Source: Archangium sp. (GTDB lineage Bacteria; Myxococcota; Myxococcia; Myxococcales; Myxococcaceae). Taken from it: a stretch of DNA of 64,000 nt. The DNA lies in NCBI GenBank assembly GCA_030681645.1, contig JAUXRX010000007.1, positions 372,001 to 436,000 on the forward strand, read 5' to 3'. Under the pieces are notes generated by a model, which ran no database searches, was not told the origin of the DNA, and saw only the letters and a list, made by a program, of their open reading frames with translations. The position numbers were made by a program, and so were the translations under genes. Positions 50,041-58,783 of this stretch are shown piece after piece. How positions within the stretch are numbered: the stretch's first letter is position 1; each line of letters begins with the position of its first letter.

Positions 50041-51024
50041 GTGGGCTCGCACGACAAGGTGTTCAGACGGCTGATGAAGGAGCAGGGCGTCGCCGAGGCG
50101 TTGCTTCGCGAGCGCCTGCCCAGGGAACTGGTCGCGCGCTTCGCCGGGCCGCCGGAACTGCTCTCTGAGTCTTTCGTCGACGCCGCACTCAGGCAGCACC
50201 TCGCTGATCTCGTCCTCCGGGTGCGGCTCAAGGGTGGCAAACGCGCGATCGTCTACTGCGTGGTGGAGCACAAGCGCACCGAAGGCACCTTCGCCCTGGT
50301 GCAGGTGCTGCGCTACCTGACGGCGCTCTACGCTCACCTGGCGAAGACGTCGCGGCGCTCACTCCCCGCGGTGGTGCCCCTGGTCATCTACAACGGAGAA
50401 CGGCCGTGGAAGGGCCCGCGGCGGTTTTCCGAGTTGGTCGACGCTTCGAAGAAGGTGAAGCGGCTCACGGTGGACTTCGAGGTGGTGCTCGTGGACGTGG
50501 GCCGTGAGTCGGCTGGCGCGCTGTCCTCGCATCCGACCCTGCGGGGCGGGTTGCTGGGGCTCAAGGCTGCTGCGACGCCGGTGACTCACCTGCAGGCGGT
50601 CATCTCTCAGATGCTCGCTGCGTTGGCCCACGACGAGTCGACGCTGAGGCTGTTTCTCCACTACCTTATGAGTGTCGCAGGACGCGACGCGTTGCCCTTC
50701 GTCGAGCGGGCGGCGAAGCAACAACGAGACGGGAAGGAGACGACGATGCAGACGATCAGTGAGTTCCTGGAGTCGCGTGGCTACCGGCGAGGGAAGCGCC
50801 AGGGGCACCGTCAGGGCCTGGAGCAGGGCCTCGAAAAGGGGCGGGAAGAAGGTCGGGAAGAAGGACTGCGTGACGCGATTCGCCGCGTGCTGATGAAGCG
50901 TTTCAAGCGGGTGACCCTGTCAGTCGAGCAGAAGCTCGAGGGCGTTGATGCCGCTGCGCTCCACCGCCTGCACGACGCCGCGCTCTCGGCGAAATCGCTC
51001 AAGGCCTTCCTCTCTGCTCACTGA
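50041..51024 (+). CDS. Rpn-family PD-(D/E)XK nuclease/putative transposase-like protein
   Basis: A 327-residue Rpn/YhgA-family protein. The PD-(D/E)XK core shows DLVLRV (Asp) and VVEHKR (Glu-x-Lys) at ~60-85, then LRYLTALYAHL and VVPLVIYNGERPW typical of the family. The C-terminal RQGLEQGLEKGREEGREEG-type charged repeat is characteristic. Family members promote recombination by DNA cleavage. GTG 50041 is supported by GGAGG five bases upstream; upstream open codons are unlikely. No terminal inverted repeats or target duplications are seen, so it is not shown to be a mobile element. It overlaps the convergent gene by 7 bp. Confidence 0.85.
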   Translation: MGSHDKVFRRLMKEQGVAEALLRERLPRELVARFAGPPELLSESFVDAALRQHLADLVLRVRLKGGKRAIVYCVVEHKRTEGTFALVQVLRYLTALYAHLAKTSRRSLPAVVPLVIYNGERPWKGPRRFSELVDASKKVKRLTVDFEVVLVDVGRESAGALSSHPTLRGGLLGLKAAATPVTHLQAVISQMLAALAHDESTLRLFLHYLMSVAGRDALPFVERAAKQQRDGKETTMQTISEFLESRGYRRGKRQGHRQGLEQGLEKGREEGREEGLRDAIRRVLMKRFKRVTLSVEQKLEGVDAAALHRLHDAALSAKSLKAFLSAH

Positions 51025-52121
51025 TCGCCCCGGTCGTGATCGTCGGGGCCCAGCCCCGCGAGCGTGACCAGATTGCGCGGGTGATAGGGCCCGCCGCGCA
51101 CCTCGAGCACGCGCTCGGCCCACAGCTCGGGGATCGCCTTCTCTCCGAAGATCGCCCCGAAGAGCGCGCCAGTCACCGCCGCGTTGGTGTCGCTGTCGCC
51201 GCCACGGTTGGCCACGTCGATCACGGCCGCTTCCAGTGATGGCGCGTGGAACAGCTCCCAGAACGCGAGCCGGTAGGTGACGCGGATCGACGTGGGGTAG
51301 GGAAAGAAGAGGTGCAGGTCGGGGCCGTACAGCTCGGGATCGTCGTCCTGCGCGAGCTTCAGGTCCTGCCGCAACCAATCGGCCGCGTCCTTCGTCTGCG
51401 CCACCCAGTCGGACTCCTTGCGGCCCAGGGTGGCGGCCGCCAGGGACAGCTCAGCCTCGGCCACCTTCAGCAGCTGCGCCGGGTCGAGCCGCTCGGCCGG
51501 CGTGGAGATCGCCGCCGCGATGATGCCGTTGAACGTCGCGCATGCGAGCTGACAGAGCGGATCGAAGTGGGTGATGGCCGTGTCCTCCAGCGACGCCGCG
51601 AGCCGCTCCTCTCTCTTCGAGTGGAAGAACACCCCGATGGGCACGGTGCGCGCGAGAGGGGCGTTGTCGCGCACCTTCTGAAACCCCTCCAGCCACACCC
51701 TGCGCCCGGAATACTCCGGTGAGCGCCCGTCGACGATCTGCTCCAGCGCCGCCTTGATCGCCTCGGGCACGTCGACCGCGGTGGGCAACCAGCGCGCATA
51801 CGCCTTGCCCGTCTCGTACACGTCGTAGCGCCGCAGGTTTCGCAGCGTCCCCGAGAGCACCTGCGCCAGCTCGCTGCCCCACGTCACCTGGCCGGGCAGC
51901 AGGTCGAGGCGGCCACCTCCCCGGGGCTCCTGCAGCGGCCCCTCGTTGAGCTCCGGAAACTGGGCGGCGGGGAGGTTGCGCAGATCGTTGCGAACGCCCA
52001 TCGCCTCGCCCACGGCCAGGCCGAGCAGCGCCCCCTTCTGCCGCGCCCGCAGCTGGTCTGCCGAGGCGACCGTGGGCGCCTTGACCTTTTTGTTGGTGGG
52101 CTTGCGGGGCGGAGGCGGCAT
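51018..52121 (-). CDS. ADP-ribosylglycohydrolase-family protein
   Basis: A 367-residue member of the DraG/ARH fold. N-terminal KGALLGLAVGEAMGVRNDL and C-terminal GGDSDTNAAVTGALFGAIFG (two Asp for the metal pair) are the family's substrate/metal regions; the middle is all-helical. Members remove ADP-ribose from proteins or related substrates. The first ~25 residues are a basic Pro/Lys linker. A second metal motif (usually xTDDTxM near residue 75) appears as VTWGSELAQVL and lacks the Thr-Asp-Asp, which casts some doubt on activity. Confidence 0.83.
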   Translation of the reverse strand: MPPPPRKPTNKKVKAPTVASADQLRARQKGALLGLAVGEAMGVRNDLRNLPAAQFPELNEGPLQEPRGGGRLDLLPGQVTWGSELAQVLSGTLRNLRRYDVYETGKAYARWLPTAVDVPEAIKAALEQIVDGRSPEYSGRRVWLEGFQKVRDNAPLARTVPIGVFFHSKREERLAASLEDTAITHFDPLCQLACATFNGIIAAAISTPAERLDPAQLLKVAEAELSLAAATLGRKESDWVAQTKDAADWLRQDLKLAQDDDPELYGPDLHLFFPYPTSIRVTYRLAFWELFHAPSLEAAVIDVANRGGDSDTNAAVTGALFGAIFGEKAIPELWAERVLEVRGGPYHPRNLVTLAGLGPDDHDRGDQ

Positions 52122-52237
52122 TTCCCGCTCTTCTTTAGCTGAAATGACACGGGGTTACGGCTGTGCGAAACTTTCGCCAGCTTTGTCAGACAATGTAGGC
52201 AGATTCTCCACCCCGACTCGCTGAAGAGGCACCCTCC

Positions 52238-53719
52238 ATGTCGATTGACTCGATCCGCAGTGCTCTGACGACCGCGCTCACCAACAAGCGTGTCACCCGC
52301 GACGAGATCCGCACCATCGTGAAGTCCGCGCGGGACGGCGGGTCGATCGACGCGGCCGAGCGCGCTGAGCTGGCGGCGATCCTCTCCACGCACGGCTCGA
52401 AGTTCACCACCGCGGCGCAGCGCGAGTTCACCCGCCTCATCGGCGGCGGCGCCATCACTCCGCCCGTGACGCCCCCCGTGACCCCGCCCGTGACCAACCA
52501 GCCCGAGCGCGTGACGACCGAGGCGACCCGCGCCCCGTGGACGACGACGTACTGGCCCATGGCCGGCAGCGGCAATGACGTGGGCTCGGCCTCGAGCAAC
52601 CTCTGGGCGAAGGACGGCGCGCTCTCGAAGTTCGACTCGCTGCTCAAGTCACGCGGCGCCGCCGAGGGCGCTCGCAACTTCGAGCTCAAGCCCAACCTGA
52701 ACTGGCTGGTGGGCAAGGAAGCGGGCCACTACATCCCCAACTCCAGCCTCTCCGAGAGCGACGCCGAGCGGACCACCGGGGTCGACTTCAACAACAACGG
52801 GAAGATCGACGCCGACGTGAAGTGGGACTTCATCGACCGCACCGGCCAGTTCGGCAAGGACGGCAAGACCGACGGCACCATGTCGGTCGGCTGGTGGGGC
52901 AGCTGCGACAAGGTGGCGCGCGCCGGCATCCTCTTCGAGGAGCCCAAGAAGGACGTCACCCTCAACGGCGTCACCTTCACCACGCAGGACATCAAGGGCC
53001 TGCTCACCGTGCTCGCCGACAGCCAGGGCGGCGGGTCGGACTTCATCGGCAACCGCTACGACGCCAACCCCGACACCGTGACGCTCAAGAACGGGCAGCA
53101 GGTGAAGGGCACCATCCTGTCCGACGTGAAGTTCGACAACACCAGCCGCCGCCAGCAGGACTGGCAGATCAACAGCGCCAACCTCCCCGACGAGGTGAAG
53201 GTGCAGCTGATGGACGGCACTGAGAAGACCTACAAGAAGGCCGAGCTCAGCTACGTCGCCCGCGAAGACAAGCGCGACGACCCGGTGCTGATGCACGAGA
53301 CGATCAGCGCCTGGCTCAAGTCGGGCCGCCCCGCCGTGATGGACAAGGACAGCGGCGAGCACGTGTGGAACTACAACTTCTACAAAGCCGATGACGTGCT
53401 CTACAAGAACGGGCTCAAGCCGAGCTGGGCGAGCGACGAGCTGCTCAAGAACGGTCACAACGGGCCGGCCACCGACGGCAAGATCGTCTGGGTCGAGCGC
53501 AAGGTGTCGCTCGGCGGTGGCGGCGGCACCGAGACCTACCGCTACTGGATGGAAGAGAAGAACGGCAAGTTCGTCAACGGCGGGTGGGACCCGACCAGCG
53601 CGAGCCCCGACTTCCTCTGGCGTCCGCAGAGCGAGGCGGCGTTCGCGGGCAAGAACGATCGCAACCCCTTCGTCGATCCCAAGCTGGTGAAGGAGATCTA
53701 CGAGGCGTCGATTCGCTGA
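52238..53719 (+). CDS. Transglutaminase-elicitor-like protein
   Basis: A 493-residue protein. The first ~70 residues form a helical module, then a TPPVTPPVTPPV linker. The main domain (~95-490) resembles the bacterial transglutaminase-elicitor family (GP42-like): VGWWGSCDKVARAGILFEEP contains the probable catalytic Cys223, and SGEHVWNYNFYKA (~380) is the likely His region. DFNNNGKID (~183-191) looks like a calcium-binding EF-hand loop. No signal peptide is obvious. The identification is by motif wording only; activity is unproven. A strong terminator follows at 53743-53783. The 116-bp upstream gap holds the palindrome TTGTC-A-GACAA at 52183-52193. Confidence 0.65.
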   Translation: MSIDSIRSALTTALTNKRVTRDEIRTIVKSARDGGSIDAAERAELAAILSTHGSKFTTAAQREFTRLIGGGAITPPVTPPVTPPVTNQPERVTTEATRAPWTTTYWPMAGSGNDVGSASSNLWAKDGALSKFDSLLKSRGAAEGARNFELKPNLNWLVGKEAGHYIPNSSLSESDAERTTGVDFNNNGKIDADVKWDFIDRTGQFGKDGKTDGTMSVGWWGSCDKVARAGILFEEPKKDVTLNGVTFTTQDIKGLLTVLADSQGGGSDFIGNRYDANPDTVTLKNGQQVKGTILSDVKFDNTSRRQQDWQINSANLPDEVKVQLMDGTEKTYKKAELSYVAREDKRDDPVLMHETISAWLKSGRPAVMDKDSGEHVWNYNFYKADDVLYKNGLKPSWASDELLKNGHNGPATDGKIVWVERKVSLGGGGGTETYRYWMEEKNGKFVNGGWDPTSASPDFLWRPQSEAAFAGKNDRNPFVDPKLVKEIYEASIR

Positions 53720-53742
53720 GCTGAAGTCTGGATGGTGACCCC

Positions 53743-53783
53743 CGGGGCTGGCACTCCTGAGAGCGCCGGCCCCGAGTCTTTTC
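53743..53783. terminator. Intrinsic terminator between convergent genes
   Basis: CGGGGCTGGC (53743-53752) pairs with GCCGGCCCCG (53765-53774) with one T-G mismatch, followed by TCTTTT at 53777-53782. This is the clearest classical terminator in the window. The stop codon of the convergent gene overlaps its tail. Confidence 0.8.
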
Positions 53784-55761
53784 AGCGAACGGTCAGCTTC
53801 AGATCCTGCCCGTCGCGCCGCACGAGGATGTCGAGCGTGGACCCGCTGGGCTTGCGCACCCGGGCGAAGGCGTCCGCCGCATCGAGGGTGGCCTGGCCGT
53901 CGATGGCCAGCACCAGGTCTCCGATGCGAATGCCCGCCTGCGCCGCGGGGCAGTCGGAAGTGAGGAAGTCCACCCGCACGCCGCCCGGCGAGTTCTCGAA
54001 CGACAGCCCCATGCCCGGCTCAGCGCGCATCATGAGGTTGTGGTGAAGGCCGCCGTCGGTTTCCCGCGCGACCTCCACGGCGACCCGGGTGATCTCGCCG
54101 GCGCGCACTTCCGCCAGCGTGCCGCCGCCGCTGATCACGAAGCGGGTGCCGACCTGGGCGAAGAGGCGATACGAGCCGGGCGCCAGGAGCTTCTCGAAGC
54201 GCTGGTCCACGACCTGAGCAGCCTCTCCCGCGGGGTGCTGCCCTCGGATGAGGACCCTGTTCACCGTGGGGTCAGCCACGGTACCCACCAGGCGGCCTTG
54301 CGGAGTGATGACGAGGTTGACCTCTGCGGTCGCACCCGGGGCTACGTAGTTCTCGATCTCCTCTGAGACGAGGTCGTCGAGGCGGGCTTGCAGGAAAACC
54401 GCAGAGGAGAGCAGGTCGTCGAATTCGAAGCGTCCGTCAGGCCCGGTGCGCGCAGTTCGCGGCACCTCCTTGAGGCCGCTGGGCCACTCCAGGGTGACGT
54501 TCGCCCCCTCGCTCGGCTGACCCTCCACGCCCCGCACCGTGCCGATGACCCGCCCCGCGCTCGACAACACCAGCTCGACCGGCCCAGCCCCCGGCAGCTC
54601 GAGGCCGACCACCGTCGCGCGGCGCCCGAGGCCCTGCTGCGCCCGCACCGAGTAGCGCCCCGGAGGCAGGCCCTTCGCGGCGAAGCGGCCGTCGAGCGGC
54701 GTGTCGAACGCGGCGACCTCGAGAGACTCCGGCTCGGCGAGGACGCGCACGTCGGCGTGCAGCACCGGCCCCTGCCCGTCGCGCACCAGCCCGGCCAGCT
54801 CGCCGCCTTCGCCCACCACGAGCCGCACCTGCGCCGTCTCCTGCTTTTCGGCGAGCAGGAGGCGCGCGAGGCCCTGGCGCCCGTCCGGCGCGAGCGCGTG
54901 CAGGGAGATCGGCGCGTGGGGCGCAGTGAACGCGAACCTGCCCGCGGAGTCGGTGGCGAGCGCGGCGGTGTCGCCGGGGGCGATCCGCAACGTCGCGGCT
55001 GAGACGGGTTGTCCCGTGGGGTCGACGACCACCCCCGACACCTCGACGCCCTTCGTGAGGGCGATCACCAGGTCCTTCGTCGGCTTCTCCGCGGCCTCGG
55101 CGTTCGCCAGATAGCCGGGCGCGCGCGCCTCGATGCGCCAGCGCCGGTCAGGCAGCTCGAGCCCGAAGCGACCCAGCGAGTCGGTGACGCCGCTGCCCAC
55201 CGCCAGCGTCAGCTCGAGGTCCTTCGCCTCAGGCTGCGGATCCGCGCGGACGATCGCTCCCGGCAGCGGGCGGCGGCTCGCTTCGTCGACCACCTGGCCC
55301 CCGAAGAGAGCAGGGGGCTTCAAGGCGATCGTCAGCCAGGTGGGCTCAGCTGCCCGGCTCACGTCGACTGACTCCACCGCGCGCGTGCCGTCACGCGCCG
55401 TGGCGACCACGAGGTACCGCCCCGAGAGGGCCGGGAACTCGGCGCGGCCTGCGGCGTCGGTGAGCTCGCTGCCAGCGGGCTCCCAGGCGAGCTCCGAGGT
55501 GACGAGCGAACGGCTCGAGCGGGAGAGCTGCACGCGGGTCTGCGCTTCCGTGGCCCCGCCGCGCGTGACCGTCACCACCAGGCCGGGGTGGGTGGGTGAG
55601 CCGAACGCGCGCGAGCCCGGAGAGGGCGCCGCTGCCACGGCCGCAGGGGCCGCCACCACGGGCGCAGGCGCAGCGGGCTGCGCCGCGTCACTGCGCAGGA
55701 AGAGAAACACGGCCGCGCCGAGGGCGGCTCCGACGATCAGCGCGATGAGCACCCGGGACAT
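53782..55761 (-). CDS. CarboxypepD_reg/beta-sandwich repeat protein with C-terminal PDZ domain
   Basis: A 659-residue protein with one N-terminal membrane anchor (MSRVLIALIVGAALGAAVFLFL), a Pro/Ala linker, and five or six CarboxypepD_reg/Cna-B-like beta modules (LFGGQVVDEASRRPLPGAIV, GVEVSGVVVDPTGQPVSAATLRI, AGRVIGTVRGVEGQPSEGANVTL). The C-terminal ~85 residues are a PDZ domain (GMGLSFENSPGGVRVDFLTSDCPAAQAGIRIGDLVLAIDG). The PDZ domain usually binds protein C-termini. The protein probably sits in the periplasm; no enzyme is linked to it here. Confidence 0.83.
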   Translation of the reverse strand: MSRVLIALIVGAALGAAVFLFLRSDAAQPAAPAPVVAAPAAVAAAPSPGSRAFGSPTHPGLVVTVTRGGATEAQTRVQLSRSSRSLVTSELAWEPAGSELTDAAGRAEFPALSGRYLVVATARDGTRAVESVDVSRAAEPTWLTIALKPPALFGGQVVDEASRRPLPGAIVRADPQPEAKDLELTLAVGSGVTDSLGRFGLELPDRRWRIEARAPGYLANAEAAEKPTKDLVIALTKGVEVSGVVVDPTGQPVSAATLRIAPGDTAALATDSAGRFAFTAPHAPISLHALAPDGRQGLARLLLAEKQETAQVRLVVGEGGELAGLVRDGQGPVLHADVRVLAEPESLEVAAFDTPLDGRFAAKGLPPGRYSVRAQQGLGRRATVVGLELPGAGPVELVLSSAGRVIGTVRGVEGQPSEGANVTLEWPSGLKEVPRTARTGPDGRFEFDDLLSSAVFLQARLDDLVSEEIENYVAPGATAEVNLVITPQGRLVGTVADPTVNRVLIRGQHPAGEAAQVVDQRFEKLLAPGSYRLFAQVGTRFVISGGGTLAEVRAGEITRVAVEVARETDGGLHHNLMMRAEPGMGLSFENSPGGVRVDFLTSDCPAAQAGIRIGDLVLAIDGQATLDAADAFARVRKPSGSTLDILVRRDGQDLKLTVR

Positions 55762-55809
55762 GGTCTTGTGGCTCCCCCGCGGGGTGATGAGTCGTGGGCC
55801 CGCGGAGTT

Positions 55810-58728
55810 TCAGTCGCGTACGCAGGCAGGCACCGACCCCACCACGGCGTCACACGGGTGCCAGAGCCGGCCCAGCTGGTTCGGCCCCAGCTGCGTGGTG
55901 GGCGTGGCCCCGCCCACGATGCCCCCGCACGAGTCGACCGCGTCGAAGCCGATGCTGGTGCAGGAAGGCAACGAGCCGGTGGTGGGCAGGTAGGGCGCGA
56001 TGTGCGCGATGGCGGCCGCGGGAACGAACGTGGGCGTCTGCCCCACCGGAATGGTGCCGGGCGCCAGCCGCATCTCGCTCAGGCCGCCGCCGGTGTTGTT
56101 GAACCAGCCGCTGCACAGGTTGAGGCCCTGCATCGCGAGCGTCGAGCTGCGGAGCCCGAAGATCGACGTGCTCTCCGCACCCAGTGACGCAGAGCAGGTC
56201 GGCGCGTACTGCCGGCTGCGTATGGCCACGTACACGCCGCGCGGCGGGATGACGTCGGTCGCGCCGAAGTTCATCCACCGGTAGCTGGCCGCGGAGCCAG
56301 CCGCGTTGCGATACGCGAAGTGGTGGCCGTCGAGGTTGATGGGGCAGTTCGAGAGGTTGGTGATCTCCACCGACTCGCCCGCCTGGCAGGTGTCCTGGGT
56401 GGTGCAGTTGACCGAGGGGCAGGTGCCCTCGCCGCTGATGACGTACTCGCTGAGCACCACGTTTGACGCGGTGGGGACGACCGGGGTGCTGCACGCCTCC
56501 ACCACGTCGACGGCCAGCGCAGACGGCCCGGAGCAGCAGGTGAGATCGCTCGTGCGGCACGCGCGCACCTCGAGCTGGGTGGAAGCGCCGGGCGGAGGTC
56601 CTCCTCCGGTGATGCGGACCATCGGGCGCAGGTGATTCTCGCCGGCCGCGGCCGAGGCCAGCACCAGCGAATTGCCCGCCCGGGTGAGCTGGTAGGTGAG
56701 CCCTGCGGGCACGGGCGCGAACTGGACGATGGGCCTGCCGTCCCAGCTCGTGCCGCAGGCGGTGCTCACGGGCGGCGCGGGCGGTGAGGCGCACACGCTG
56801 GTGGCGATGGTGGTGGTGCAGCAGGTGGTCGTGCCCGCGTTGTCGCGCGCGCAGAAGGACAGCAAGAAGCTGCCGGGCGCGTCGGGGGTGAACAGCGTCG
56901 AGGGCGCGCCCGGAGTGGCGGGCTGCGCGGTCGAGCCGGCGGGTCTGGCGGCCACCGTCCACTGGGTGAAGACGATGGTGCCGTCGGCGTCGCTGGCGCT
57001 GGCGGTGAGCGTGAGTGTGTTGCCCACCAGCGTGGACACGGCGCCGGGGCACATCACCACCGGAGGCTGGCAGATGCCGTCGTCGTCGGTGGTGCCGTCG
57101 CAGTCGTTGTCGAGGCCGTCGCAGAGATCGGCGGTGGGCGTGCCGGGTGTGCAGGGCTGCACGGCGCCGCCCAGGCAGCTGGCGATCGAGCGCGCGCACA
57201 CGCCCACGCCGCAGGTGGCGGGGGCGAGGCCGTCGTCGATCGCGCCGTTGCAGTCGTTGTCCCGGCCGTCGCACGCCTCGGCCACGGGCGCGCCGGCGGT
57301 GCAGTTCTGGGTGCTGCCACCCACGCACGCGGCCACCACACGCGCGCAGTCGCCCACACCGCAGGCCAGGGGCGTGAAGTCTTCGTCGGTCTGGCTGTCG
57401 CAGTCGTCGTCGACGCCGTTGCAGGTCTCGGCGGTGCCGGCGCCCGGGGTGCAGGTCTGCGTCGCGCCCGAGACGCAGGCCGTCACCGAGCGGAAGCAAG
57501 CGCCCACGCCGCAGGTGAGCGGGGCGAGCCCGTCGTCGACCGAGCTGTTGCAGTCGTTGTCCACGCCATCGCAGGTCTCGGTCGCCGGGGCGCCCGGGGT
57601 GCAGGTCTGCGCCACGCCGCCCGCGCACGAGGCGACGGTGCGGGCGCAGGCCCCCACGCCGCAGCTGAGCGGCGCCAGCCCTTGATCCACCGCGCCGTCG
57701 CAGTCGTTGTCCACCCCGTCACAGGTCTCCGCCGCCGGTGTTCCGGGCGCGCAGGTCTGCGCGGCGCCGCCCACGCAGGCGGGCACGGTGCGGGCGCAGG
57801 CTCCGACTCCGCAGGAGAGAGGGGTGAGCCCTTGATCCACCGTGCCGTCGCAGTCGTTGTCGAGGCCGTCGCACAGCTCCAGCGAGGGCGCGCCGGCGAC
57901 GCAGGTCTGGGGGGCCCCCGCGAGACATGAGGCGATCGTTCGCACGCAGGCCCCGACGCCACACGAGGTGGGCGGGAGCAGCTCATCGGTCTCGCCGTCG
58001 CAGTCGTCGTCGAGGCCGTTGCACGCCTCTGCCGCCGGCGGGCCGGGCGTGCACACGGGGGTCTGTCCCGCGGTGCAGGCGGAGACCATGCGCGTGCACG
58101 CGCCCACACCACAGCTGATGCGGCTGAAGCCGTTGTCCACCTCGCCGTCGCAGTCGTCGTCTTCGCCGTTGCAGGTCTCGGCGGAAGGGGCGCCCGGCGC
58201 GCAGGTCTGCACCACGCCGTTCACGCAGGCCGCGGTGGTGCGGGTGCACGCGCCGACGCCGCAGCTCAGGTCGCTCAGCGCTTCGTCGCTCGTCCCATCG
58301 CAGTCGTTGTCCTTGCCGTCACAGACCTCGGCGACCGGCTCGCCGGGGACGCAGGTCGACGGCACGCCCCCGACGCAGGAAGGCACGCTGGCCGCGCACT
58401 CGCCCACGCCGCAGGACGCGGGGGCCAGCTCTTCGTCGAGCGCGCCGTCACAGTCGTCGTCGACGCCGTTGCACTGCTCGGTCGCGGGCGCTCCGGGCTC
58501 GCAGGTCTGGGCCGAGCCCTCGACGCAGGATCGCACCTCGCGCGCGCACGCCCCCACGCCACAGGTCAGCGAAGACAGATCGTTGTCGACCACGCCGTCG
58601 CAGTCTTCGTCGATCCCGTCGCACGTCTCGGCGCGGCAGCCGGCGTCGAAGGCGCCGACCACCCTCGCGCGCCCGCAGTCGCAGCCCACGCCGAAGGCCA
58701 GCACGAGGAGGGCGGTGGGGAGGCGCAT
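55810..58728 (-). CDS. MopE-repeat lipoprotein with lamin-tail domain
   Basis: A 972-residue lipoprotein; the signal MRLPTALLVLAFGVGC ends in Cys16. Residues ~35-530 are ten repeats of ~47 residues plus a partial eleventh, each of form C(D/N)G-x-D-x-DCDG-x3-D... followed by CGVGAC-x-R and a Cys pair; this resembles MopE-type metal-binding motifs. Then come a PKD-like beta module, a beta domain and a lamin-tail-like domain (NVVLSEYVISG, CQAGESVEITNLS). The DNA repeats lack stops in several frames, so antisense open frames here are artefacts. The function is unknown; metal or glycan binding at the surface is plausible. Confidence 0.85.
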   Translation of the reverse strand: MRLPTALLVLAFGVGCDCGRARVVGAFDAGCRAETCDGIDEDCDGVVDNDLSSLTCGVGACAREVRSCVEGSAQTCEPGAPATEQCNGVDDDCDGALDEELAPASCGVGECAASVPSCVGGVPSTCVPGEPVAEVCDGKDNDCDGTSDEALSDLSCGVGACTRTTAACVNGVVQTCAPGAPSAETCNGEDDDCDGEVDNGFSRISCGVGACTRMVSACTAGQTPVCTPGPPAAEACNGLDDDCDGETDELLPPTSCGVGACVRTIASCLAGAPQTCVAGAPSLELCDGLDNDCDGTVDQGLTPLSCGVGACARTVPACVGGAAQTCAPGTPAAETCDGVDNDCDGAVDQGLAPLSCGVGACARTVASCAGGVAQTCTPGAPATETCDGVDNDCNSSVDDGLAPLTCGVGACFRSVTACVSGATQTCTPGAGTAETCNGVDDDCDSQTDEDFTPLACGVGDCARVVAACVGGSTQNCTAGAPVAEACDGRDNDCNGAIDDGLAPATCGVGVCARSIASCLGGAVQPCTPGTPTADLCDGLDNDCDGTTDDDGICQPPVVMCPGAVSTLVGNTLTLTASASDADGTIVFTQWTVAARPAGSTAQPATPGAPSTLFTPDAPGSFLLSFCARDNAGTTTCCTTTIATSVCASPPAPPVSTACGTSWDGRPIVQFAPVPAGLTYQLTRAGNSLVLASAAAGENHLRPMVRITGGGPPPGASTQLEVRACRTSDLTCCSGPSALAVDVVEACSTPVVPTASNVVLSEYVISGEGTCPSVNCTTQDTCQAGESVEITNLSNCPINLDGHHFAYRNAAGSAASYRWMNFGATDVIPPRGVYVAIRSRQYAPTCSASLGAESTSIFGLRSSTLAMQGLNLCSGWFNNTGGGLSEMRLAPGTIPVGQTPTFVPAAAIAHIAPYLPTTGSLPSCTSIGFDAVDSCGGIVGGATPTTQLGPNQLGRLWHPCDAVVGSVPACVRD

Positions 58729-58783
58729 GGGGACTGCCCTAGCATCTGACGGCGCGGGGTTCCTTGACAGGGCTGTTACGAGA

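Noticed and set aside
50041..51024. Rpn-type gene as part of an insertion sequence
   Set aside because: No terminal inverted repeats, target duplications or other copies are seen; it is reported as a stand-alone gene.
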